Shown here piece by piece: positions 57,574-64,000 of a stretch of 64,000 nucleotides of DNA. The position numbers and the translations under genes are program-made. This DNA comes from Ancylobacter radicis (GTDB lineage: Bacteria; Pseudomonadota; Alphaproteobacteria; Rhizobiales; Xanthobacteraceae), in assembly GCF_018449475.1 (NCBI RefSeq), contig NZ_JAHCQH010000018.1, forward strand, positions 1 to 64,000, in the 5' to 3' direction. The stretch's first letter is position 1. Every line of letters starts with the position of its first letter. The notes under the pieces were generated by a model. That model made no database searches. It was not told where the DNA came from and was given only the letters and a program-made list of their open reading frames with translations.

Positions 57574-59091
57574 TCACCAGGAGGCGAGGGCGCGCAGCTG
57601 CGGGGTCTTCTTGTCGAGATGGTCGGACATGCGGGCGAGCAGCCGGTCGAGCAGCTCGACCGCCTCGCCGACCGCCGGGCCCTTGTTCAGCATGACGCAT
57701 TCGGCGCGGGCGGCCATGGCGGCGTCGGTCATCTCGCCGCGCGAGGGCACGCCGTCGCGCACCAGATCCTCCAGCACCTGAGTCGCCCAGATGGTCGGCA
57801 CGGCGGCGGCCTCACAGATCCACAGGAGTTCCTCCTGCATCTCGGCGAGGCGCTCGAAGCCGATCTCGGCGGCGAGATCGCCGCGCGCGATCATCACGCT
57901 GAAGCCGCCGCGCCGGGCGGCGCGGGCGATCAGGTCCGGCAGGTTGGTCACCGCCTCCGGCCGCTCGATCTTGGCCATGAGGCCGAGCGGATGGGTGCGC
58001 CCGCCGCCATGCCGGGCAATGGCGGCGTCCAGCAGGTCGATGTCCTCGGGCCGGCTGACGAAGGAATAGCCGACCATGTCGGCGCATTCGATCACCGTGG
58101 CGAGGTCGGCATCGTCCTTGTCGGTGAGCGGGGAGAGGCCGAGCGCGGTGTCCGGCAGGTTGATGCCCTTTTCCGGCTTGAGCTTGGTGCCGGCGGCGCG
58201 GGCGTGGTGCACGCGGATCACCGCCTCGCCCTCGGCCAGGCTCTCCACCACGCCCTCGACCTTGCCGTCATCATAGCGGACGCGGTCGCCGATGCGCAGC
58301 CGCAGCACGATCTCCGGCAGGGTGACGGCGGCGCTGAAGGCCACCTCGTCATCGATTCGGGGCTCGCCCTCAGCCACCAGACGGAAAGCGTCGCCGGTCA
58401 TCAGCCGCCCGGCGGGTTTGCCCTTCTTCATCGGCAGAACGGCGCCGGTGCGGATCTTCGGTCCGGCAATGTCCATCAGCACGGTGAGGCGCCGGCCGAG
58501 CGTGGCGCCGGCGGCGCGCACATGGGTGGCCATCGCGCGCCAGGACTCGGCATCGTCATGGGCGCAGTTGATGCGGGCGATATCCATGCCGCGGCGGGCG
58601 AGGGACAGGGTGAAATCGGGATCGCTCGCCGCCTCGCTCGGCAGCGTGACCATGATGCGGGTGGCGCGGCCCTCGGGCTCCGGGCCGAGCGCGCCTTCCG
58701 CCGCCGCGTCGAGACGGGCCTCGCCGGCGAAGAAGGTGGCGGCATCCGGTTCAGTGATCGCCGGCTTCTTCTTCCGTCCGCCCAGCGCGGCGAGGGCGAG
58801 GATCACGGCGTCGAGCGTCGGCAGGACGCGGCTTTCCAGCCGGCCGAGCGAGGACAGGCCCCGGCGCATGAGCTGGCGCTGCAGCGGGCGCAGATCATGG
58901 CGGCGCAGGGTCAGATAATGAGCGAGGTTGGCGAGCGCGGCGTCCTCGCGGCCGGCGGCGGCGGTGAAGGCCGCGACGCGCGGCGCGGCCTCGCTCACCA
59001 CGGCCTCGCGCAAGGCGAGCACGGTGTCCATCAGGGCGGCATCGTCGAGCGTGTCGAGATGCGCGGCGGAAAGGCTGGTCAGCATGTTCAT
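57574..59091 (-). CDS. pyk: Atypical pyruvate kinase, N-terminal extension and no C-terminal domain
   Basis: The 505-residue protein contains a pyruvate kinase A/B domain at about 143-490: RATRIMVTLPSEA, GMDIARINCAHDD (Arg173, Asn175), MDIAGPKIRTG, the catalytic Lys in LMAKIERPEAV, MIARGDLAAEIG and ATQVLEDLVRDGVPSRGEMTDAA. The Ser that binds K+ in most enzymes is replaced by Ala177. About 140 helical N-terminal residues precede it, and the C-terminal allosteric domain is missing: the chain ends soon after MLNKGP. It should convert PEP and ADP to pyruvate and ATP, or run a related reaction, but without the standard fructose-bisphosphate control. Such forms occur in some alphaproteobacteria and cyanobacteria, as I recall. 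Confidence 0.82.
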   Translation of the reverse strand: MNMLTSLSAAHLDTLDDAALMDTVLALREAVVSEAAPRVAAFTAAAGREDAALANLAHYLTLRRHDLRPLQRQLMRRGLSSLGRLESRVLPTLDAVILALAALGGRKKKPAITEPDAATFFAGEARLDAAAEGALGPEPEGRATRIMVTLPSEAASDPDFTLSLARRGMDIARINCAHDDAESWRAMATHVRAAGATLGRRLTVLMDIAGPKIRTGAVLPMKKGKPAGRLMTGDAFRLVAEGEPRIDDEVAFSAAVTLPEIVLRLRIGDRVRYDDGKVEGVVESLAEGEAVIRVHHARAAGTKLKPEKGINLPDTALGLSPLTDKDDADLATVIECADMVGYSFVSRPEDIDLLDAAIARHGGGRTHPLGLMAKIERPEAVTNLPDLIARAARRGGFSVMIARGDLAAEIGFERLAEMQEELLWICEAAAVPTIWATQVLEDLVRDGVPSRGEMTDAAMAARAECVMLNKGPAVGEAVELLDRLLARMSDHLDKKTPQLRALASW

Positions 59092-59362
59092 CGGCGTATT
59101 TCCCCGCTAGGCTGAGGCGAAGCTAAGGCCGCGCTGTTACGCCGCCGTGACCTGGGTCAATCGGCGGCAAGGCGATGGCTGGAGCCCGTGAAACTTGACT
59201 TTGCGGCGGGCGGCGCCTAAGAGGCCGCGATCCTCGCATAACCCGCGAGCCGTCCCGCCGCCCGGGCCCTGAGCCCGGAGGTTAACGCCCGACAGCGCGA
59301 TGCGCCCTCGGGCGCCACATGGCTTTGGGTACACCGATGCGAGAACGGAGCTGAGCGAACGC

Positions 59363-60910
59363 ATGTTCGATTCATTGAGCGACCGCCTTGGCGGCATACT
59401 CGACCGGCTGAAACGACGCGGCGCCCTCACCGAGGCGGACGTGAACGAGGCCATGCGCGAGGTGCGCCGCGCGCTCATCGAGGCCGACGTCGCGCTCGAT
59501 ATCGTGCGCTCCTTCACCGACCGGGTGCGCACGCGCGCGGTTGGCGCCGACGTCGTCAAGTCGGTCACGCCCGGCCAGATGGTGGTGAAGATCGTCCATG
59601 ACGAACTCATCGCCATGCTCGGCTCCGACGCCAAGCCGATCGATCTCGACGCCGCGCCTCCGGTGCCGGTGCTGATGGTCGGCCTGCAGGGCTCGGGCAA
59701 GACCACCTCCACCGCCAAGATCGCCAAGCGGCTCACCGAGCGCGGCAACCGCAAGGTGCTGATGGCCTCGCTCGACACGCGTCGCCCGGCGGCGATGGAG
59801 CAGCTCGCCACGCTCGGCACGCAGGTCGGCGTCGCCACCCTGCCGATCGTCGCCGGCCAGTCCGCCGTTCAGATCGCCCGGCGCGCCATGGAAGCCGCCC
59901 GCCTCGGCGGCTTCGACGTGGTGATGCTCGACACCGCCGGCCGCGTCACCCTCGACGAGGCGCTGATGGCCGAGGTCGCCGAGGTCAAGGCGGCGACCCG
60001 GCCGCATGAAGTGCTGCTGGTCGCCGACAGCCTCACCGGTCAGGACGCGGTCAACACCGCCAAGGCGTTCGACGAGCGCGTCGGCCTCACCGGCATCGTG
60101 CTGACCCGCGCCGATGGCGACGGGCGCGGCGGTGCCGCGCTGTCCATGCGCGCCGTCACCGGCAAGCCGATCAAGCTGATCGGTACCGGCGAAAAGATGG
60201 ACGCGCTGGAGGATTTCGATCCCCGCCGCATCGCCGGCCGCATTCTCGGCATGGGCGACGTCGTCTCGCTGGTCGAGAAGGCGGTCGAGAACATCGATGC
60301 CGCGCAGGCCATGGCCGCCGCCGAGCGGATGCGCAAGGGTCAGTTCGACCTTGAAGACCTGCGCATGCAGCTTGAGCAGATGGAAAAGCTCGGCGGCCTT
60401 GGCGGGCTGATGGGCATGCTGCCCGGCGTCGGCAAGATGAAGAACCAGATCGCCGCCTCCGGCATGAATGACGGTGTCATCAAGCGGCAGAAGGCGATCA
60501 TCGATTCGATGACGAAGAAGGAGCGGCGCAACCCGAAGCTGATGGACGGTTCGCGCCGCAAGCGCATCGCCGCCGGCTCGGGCACCAAGGTCGAGGAGGT
60601 CAACCGGCTGATGAAGATGCATCGCCAGATGGCCGACATGATGAAGGCGATGGGCGGCGCCGCCGGCAAGCGCGGGCCGATGGCCGGACTTGCCAACATG
60701 TTCGGCCTGGGTGGCGGCGGCGGGATGGGCGGCATGCCCAGCCCCGAGCAGCTCCAGCAGATGGCCGAGAAGATGCCGGGCGCGGGGAAGGGAGCGGGCG
60801 GGCTGCCGAACCTGCCGCCGAACTTCCCCGGCAACATGCCCGGCGGTTTCCCCGGCCTCGGCAAGCCGGGCGGGCTTCCGGGCCTGCCGGGGTTCCCGAA
60901 GAAGAAATGA
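59363..60910 (+). CDS. ffh: Signal recognition particle protein Ffh
   Basis: Ffh binds signal sequences and 4.5S RNA and targets nascent membrane proteins to FtsY. The 515-residue protein has the N domain (1-90), the GTPase G domain with GLQGSGKTT (107-115 region), DTAGR and TRADGDGRGG, and the Met-rich M domain from about 305, including RRKRIAAGSGT, which binds RNA. The last ~60 residues are Gly/Met/Pro-rich. I start at ATG 59363 (MFDSLSDRLGG); the open frame reaches 59300. It begins the ffh-rpsP-rimM-trmD-rplS cluster. The 4.5S RNA gene is not in the window. Confidence 0.98.
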   Translation: MFDSLSDRLGGILDRLKRRGALTEADVNEAMREVRRALIEADVALDIVRSFTDRVRTRAVGADVVKSVTPGQMVVKIVHDELIAMLGSDAKPIDLDAAPPVPVLMVGLQGSGKTTSTAKIAKRLTERGNRKVLMASLDTRRPAAMEQLATLGTQVGVATLPIVAGQSAVQIARRAMEAARLGGFDVVMLDTAGRVTLDEALMAEVAEVKAATRPHEVLLVADSLTGQDAVNTAKAFDERVGLTGIVLTRADGDGRGGAALSMRAVTGKPIKLIGTGEKMDALEDFDPRRIAGRILGMGDVVSLVEKAVENIDAAQAMAAAERMRKGQFDLEDLRMQLEQMEKLGGLGGLMGMLPGVGKMKNQIAASGMNDGVIKRQKAIIDSMTKKERRNPKLMDGSRRKRIAAGSGTKVEEVNRLMKMHRQMADMMKAMGGAAGKRGPMAGLANMFGLGGGGGMGGMPSPEQLQQMAEKMPGAGKGAGGLPNLPPNFPGNMPGGFPGLGKPGGLPGLPGFPKKK

Positions 60911-60929
60911 CGGCCGACACGACTTCACG

Positions 60930-61013
60930 CCGTCATGGCCGGGCTTGGCCCGGCCATCCACGACTGCCGCAACGCAAGGCGTGGATCCCCGGGCCAAGCC
61001 CGGGGATGACGGA
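60930..61013. repeat. Inverted palindrome pair between ffh and rpsP
   Basis: cgtcatggccgggcttggcc, cggccatccacg, is followed by gcgtggatccccgggccaag, cccggggatgacgg. Each unit is a hairpin, and the outer and inner ends of the two pair as well, giving a possible Y-shaped structure. Confidence 0.85.
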
Positions 61014-61056
61014 AGAACCCAGACGACACGAACATAAGACCTGAAAGGAAGTACCC

Positions 61057-61440
61057 ATGTCCCTCAAGATCCGTCTCGCCCGTGGCGGCGCCAAGAAGCG
61101 TCCCTATTACCGCATCGTCGTTGCCGACTCGCGCTCGCCGCGCGATGGCCGCTTCATCGAGAAGATCGGCACCTTCGATCCGCTGAAGCCGAAGGACGCC
61201 GCCGACCGCTTCGTGCTCGACGTCGAGAAGGCCAAGGCCTGGCTCGCCAAGGGCGCCCAGCCGACCGACCGCGTGGCCCGCTTCCTCGATTCGCTCGAGC
61301 TGGTGAAGCGCGAAGCCCGCAACAACCCGGAGAAGGCCGTCCCCGGCAAGAAGGCCCAGGAGCGCGCTGCCGAAGCCGCCAAGGTCGCCGCTGCCGCCGA
61401 AGCTGCTGCCGCCGCCGCTGCCGCTCCTTCGGCGGAGTGA
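61057..61440 (+). CDS. rpsP: 30S ribosomal protein bS16
   Basis: S16 is needed for early 30S assembly. The 127-residue protein begins [31 protein letters not shown]-like sequence and has [11 protein letters not shown]. The core ends near residue 85, followed by a Lys/Ala-rich tail typical of alphaproteobacterial S16. A strong gaaaggaag Shine-Dalgarno precedes the ATG. Confidence 0.99.
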   Translation: MSLKIRLARGGAKKRPYYRIVVADSRSPRDGRFIEKIGTFDPLKPKDAADRFVLDVEKAKAWLAKGAQPTDRVARFLDSLELVKREARNNPEKAVPGKKAQERAAEAAKVAAAAEAAAAAAAAPSAE

Positions 61441-61466
61441 GGCCGCGGGCGGGCGTCGACGCCCGC

Positions 61467-61580
61467 CTCACCTCTCCCCGTCGGGGAGAGGTCGGCCCGC
61501 AGGGCCCGGTGAGGGGAGGCCGTCGCCGGTCAACGGCGATGACCCCTCACCCAAACCCTCTCCCCGTGGGGGAGGGGGCT
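61467..61580. repeat. 'ctctcccc' palindrome pair between rpsP and rimM
   Basis: Arms cctctccccg/cggggagagg and, at the far end, ccctctcccc/ggggaggg flank ggtgagggg and cccctcacc. This is the sister of the unit at 33308-33418. Confidence 0.85.
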
Positions 61581-61604
61581 TTTCGCGCACGCTGGATGTA
61601 GCCC

Positions 61605-62147
61605 ATGCCGACCGATCGCATCATGCTTGCCCGCATCGGCGCCCCGCACGGGGTGCGCGGCGAGGTGCGGCTGTTCATCTTCGCGGGCGATCCCGAGGCG
61701 CTGCTCGACTATGCGCCGCTGACCGACGAGGCCGGCAAGCGGGTGTTCCGCATCGCCTCGATGCGGCCCGGCAAGGAGCATTTCGTGGCCCGGCTCGACG
61801 GGGTCGCGACCCGGGAGGCGGCCGAGGCGCTGACCAATACCGGGCTTTACGTCACCCGCGACCTCCTGCCCGAGCCGGAGGACGAGGATGATTTCTACCA
61901 TGCCGACCTGATCGGCCTTGCCGCCGTCACGGTCGCGGGCGAGCTGTTCGGCAAGGTGCTGGCGATGCACGATTTCGGCGCCGGCGACATTCTCGAAATC
62001 GCGCCCGAGGGCGGGGGCAAGACGCTCATGCTGCCCTTCACCCGCGCCGTGGTGCCGTCCGTCGACCTGAAGGGCGGGCGGATCGTGGTCGAGCCCGGCG
62101 AATGGGCGCGCGAGGAAGCCCCGCCGCCCGAGGCGGATCAGAACTAG
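61605..62147 (+). CDS. rimM: Ribosome maturation factor RimM
   Basis: RimM binds S19 and helps mature the head of the 30S subunit. The 180-residue protein has the N-terminal RimM domain ([17 protein letters not shown], residues 10-26) and the C-terminal PRC-barrel domain ([50 protein letters not shown]). The place between rpsP and trmD confirms it. Confidence 0.97.
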   Translation: MPTDRIMLARIGAPHGVRGEVRLFIFAGDPEALLDYAPLTDEAGKRVFRIASMRPGKEHFVARLDGVATREAAEALTNTGLYVTRDLLPEPEDEDDFYHADLIGLAAVTVAGELFGKVLAMHDFGAGDILEIAPEGGGKTLMLPFTRAVVPSVDLKGGRIVVEPGEWAREEAPPPEADQN

Positions 62148-62155
62148 AGCCGTCC

Positions 62156-62256
62156 CGTCATCCCGGTCAGGCAAGGTGCAGGGACGGGATCGCGCGCCGT
62201 AGAACCCTCTCCTTCACGCGATCCCGGATACGGCCTGCGGCCCTTCCGGGATGACG
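62156..62256. repeat. Palindromic elements between rimM and trmD
   Basis: cgtcatcccggtcaggcaag...gggacgggatcgcgcgc is followed by the inverted gcgatcccggatacggcctg, cggcccttccgggatgacgg. This is the 'cgggatcgcg' subtype, also at 175-211 and 57463. Confidence 0.8.
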
Positions 62257-62293
62257 GCCGGACGATGTCGGCCACCGGATCGGAACCCCTGCC

Positions 62294-63013
62294 ATGTGGC
62301 GCGCCTCTCTCGTCACCATCTTCCCCGATATGTTCCCCGGCCCGCTCGGCCTGTCGCTGGCTGGCCGGGCGCTGGGGCAGGGCGGCTGGGGGATCGAGAC
62401 GGTCGATCCGCGCGATCACGCCACCGACCGCCACCGCTCGGTCGACGACACGCCGGCGGGCGGCGGGCCGGGCATGGTGATGCGGGTGGATGTGCTGGCC
62501 CGCGCCATCGACGCCGCCGCGCCCGAGGGCGACACCCGCCCGCGCCTGCTGATGACCCCGCGCGGCGCGCCGCTGACGCAGAAGCGCGTGCGGGAACTGG
62601 CGGCCGGGGAGGGCGTCGTCATCGTCTGCGGCCGTTTCGAGGGGGTGGATGACCGCCTCGTCGCCGCGCGCGGGCTGGAGGAGGTCTCGGTCGGCGATGT
62701 CGTGCTGTCCGGCGGCGAGATCGGCGCGCTGGTGCTGCTCGATGCCTGCGTGCGCCTGCTGCCGGGCGTGATGGGGCACCCGGAATCCGGCACAGAGGAG
62801 AGTTTTTCCGCCGGGCTGCTGGAGTACCCGCAATATACCCGCCCGCAGAGCTTCGAGGGGGTGGAAATCCCCGCCATCCTCACCTCGGGCGATCATGCCA
62901 AGGTCGCGCGCTGGCGGCGCGCGCAGGCGGAAGCGGCGACCAAGGCGCGCCGTCCGGATTTATGGGCGGCCTATCGCGCCGCGCATGACGGTTCTGCGAC
63001 CAAGGGGGAATGA
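62294..63013 (+). CDS. trmD: tRNA (guanine37-N1)-methyltransferase
   Basis: TrmD makes m1G37 in tRNAs reading CNN and some other codons, preventing frameshifts. The 239-residue protein has the SPOUT trefoil knot: [24 protein letters not shown] and [20 protein letters not shown]-like knot sequence, then [15 protein letters not shown] and [17 protein letters not shown]-type C-terminal residues. The N-terminus [18 protein letters not shown] is typical. Confidence 0.98.
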   Translation: MWRASLVTIFPDMFPGPLGLSLAGRALGQGGWGIETVDPRDHATDRHRSVDDTPAGGGPGMVMRVDVLARAIDAAAPEGDTRPRLLMTPRGAPLTQKRVRELAAGEGVVIVCGRFEGVDDRLVAARGLEEVSVGDVVLSGGEIGALVLLDACVRLLPGVMGHPESGTEESFSAGLLEYPQYTRPQSFEGVEIPAILTSGDHAKVARWRRAQAEAATKARRPDLWAAYRAAHDGSATKGE

Positions 63014-63124
63014 CAACGCGGCCAAACTCGCGTATAGGGCGCGCCGTCACTACCGAACTGACAACAGCAATATGCGAGCGGCAGGGTCTGACGTCCCACA
63101 GCCGACTTCGCCTGAGGTGATAAC

Positions 63125-63532
63125 ATGGTCGATATCATTAAAGAGCTCGATGACGAGCAGGCCGCCAAGCTGGCTGCCGTCCGCGCCATTCCCGACTTCC
63201 AGCCCGGCGACACGGTGATCGTGAACGTCAAGGTGAAGGAAGGCGAGCGCACCCGCGTGCAGGCCTATGAAGGCGTTGTGATCGCCCGCAATGGCGGCGG
63301 CATCAATGAGAGCTTCACGGTTCGCAAGATTTCCTATGGCGAGGGCGTCGAGCGCGTCTTCCCGCTCTACTCGCCGAACATTGACAGCCTGAAGGTTGTC
63401 CGTCGCGGCAAGGTGCGTCGCGCCAAGCTCTATTACTTGCGCGACCGTCGCGGCAAGTCGGCCCGTATCGCCGAGCGTCAGGACAAGAACAAGCTCAAGG
63501 CCAAGAAGGGCGCCCCCGTCGCCGCCGAGTGA
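63125..63532 (+). CDS. rplS: 50S ribosomal protein bL19
   Basis: L19 sits at the 30S-50S interface. The 135-residue protein has [39 protein letters not shown] and the strongly conserved [38 protein letters not shown]-type motifs. It ends in a Lys/Ala tail. It closes the cluster and is followed by a strong terminator. Confidence 0.99.
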   Translation: MVDIIKELDDEQAAKLAAVRAIPDFQPGDTVIVNVKVKEGERTRVQAYEGVVIARNGGGINESFTVRKISYGEGVERVFPLYSPNIDSLKVVRRGKVRRAKLYYLRDRRGKSARIAERQDKNKLKAKKGAPVAAE

Positions 63533-63572
63533 TCGGTTACGACTGGGCGGGCGGCTTTCGCGCCTGAACGAC

Positions 63573-63600
63573 AAAAGCCGGGGCTCGCCCCGGCTTTTTT
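63573..63600 (+). terminator. Rho-independent terminator after rplS
   Basis: An 11-bp stem aaaagccgggg/ccccggctttt with loop ctcg and further T residues. Because of the A tract on the left, it can also terminate transcription from the convergent gene at 63645. Confidence 0.95.
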
Positions 63601-63644
63601 GTTGCCCGTGCCGGTGCGCCCTGCGCTCCGCCCCGCGATAGTCG

Positions 63645-63923
63645 TCAGCAGTCCTTGATGTGGCGGACTTTGGTGTTGGTCTGCTGCTCGACGATGAGCG
63701 TGCCGTCGCCGAGCATGGCGGCCTGCATCACCGTGGCGAAATCGGGCTTGCGCATCGGGCAGGTGATCAGCTGGGCCTGTTTGCGCGGCTCGACGGCCGG
63801 CGGCGGCGAGGTCACCTCGACGCGGTTGCGCGCCTCGACCGCGGCGACGAAGGCGCCGAGAGTGGCAATGATCAGAGCGATGTCGGTGATGCGCATGAGG
63901 GGCAACTCCCGCTTCTTCTGCAT
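63645..63923 (-). CDS. Small membrane-anchored or secreted hypothetical protein
   Basis: This 92-residue protein has a hydrophobic segment (RITDIALIIATLGAFVAAVE) and a short outer domain with Cys55 and a C-terminal Cys92 (ITCPMRKPDF, VRHIKDC), which could form a disulphide. The end pattern, CPMRKPDFATVMQAAMLGDG then a basic tail, does not match any family I know. A second start at Met 63896 gives 83 residues and a cleaner signal peptide, and gggag precedes that start. Codon use is normal. It converges on rplS. Function is unknown. Confidence 0.6.
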   Translation of the reverse strand: MQKKRELPLMRITDIALIIATLGAFVAAVEARNRVEVTSPPPAVEPRKQAQLITCPMRKPDFATVMQAAMLGDGTLIVEQQTNTKVRHIKDC

Positions 63924-64000
63924 CAGCCTAACGTAAGGAATGTCTTTCTTCCATAGGGTATTACGTAGGGTGAACGACGTAAATATAATCAGAATGGCGA
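63924..64000. promoter_or_regulatory. AT-rich right edge with promoter-like elements
   Basis: The last ~77 bases are much richer in A and T than the rest. On the plus strand TATAAT at 63984-63989 is a perfect -10, with a poor -35 (ttacgt) 17 bases before it. The motif acgta occurs three times (near 63937, 63963 and 63977). It may serve a gene starting beyond the window. Confidence 0.35.

Overview
This is a high-GC chromosomal window from an alphaproteobacterium, most likely order Hyphomicrobiales (Rhizobiales). I would guess the Xanthobacteraceae side (Ancylobacter/Starkeya/Xanthobacter-like), but the family guess is weak. The pointers are the aerobic cobaltochelatase genes cobS/cobT next to a dnaJ-like gene and bolA, a mitofilin-like gene between hemD and hemY, a 1,619-residue NAD-glutamate dehydrogenase, a bdhA-patatin pair, the secA/ppiC/argJ/mutT/comF/grxC neighbourhood, and intergenic palindromes of the 'cgtcatcc...ggatcc' kind. 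Almost everything is core metabolism or information processing. I see no prophage, transposase, CRISPR array, rRNA or tRNA. The only mobile-looking cargo is one parDE toxin-antitoxin pair.

Left third (1-20 kb): ispG and a Zur-type regulator on the minus strand; a collagen-like lipoprotein; the (R)-3-hydroxybutyrate dehydrogenase/patatin operon; a large periplasmic peptidoglycan-binding serine protease; an RluA-type pseudouridine synthase facing glucokinase across a shared palindrome; rsmB and a heparinase II/III-family protein; an OmpW-type porin with a clear FNR/FixK box; and the large gdh gene.

Middle (20-44 kb): a stand-alone EAL phosphodiesterase and acs; a translationally coupled minus-strand operon tsaD-gpsA-EVE-protein methyltransferase; the divergent heme operon hemC-hemD-mic60-hemY; a gene-free 635-bp stretch with three consecutive minus-strand terminators; dnaJ-cobS-cobT divergent from bolA; a fascin-like plus META periplasmic protein; a CNNM/CorC transporter-like protein with aroK-aroB; a 47-residue membrane peptide coupled to xerD; accA; and an L,D-transpeptidase lipoprotein.

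Right third (44-64 kb): secA with a coupled NTF2-fold protein; ppiC; parDE; argJ; mutT; an NDUFAF5-like methyltransferase divergent from comF-grxC-nitrilase-DUF1178; ccmC-ccmD-ccmG without ccmAB; a DUF930 protein; an unusual pyruvate kinase with an extra N-terminal region and no C-terminal domain; and the ffh-rpsP-rimM-trmD-rplS translation cluster, whose first three gaps each carry a palindrome pair.

The genes mostly act in known pathways: isoprenoid, heme, B12, shikimate, fatty acid and arginine synthesis, protein export and cytochrome c maturation. No clearly new multi-gene system stands out. The best leads are single proteins with unusual architecture and the dense, covarying intergenic palindromes.
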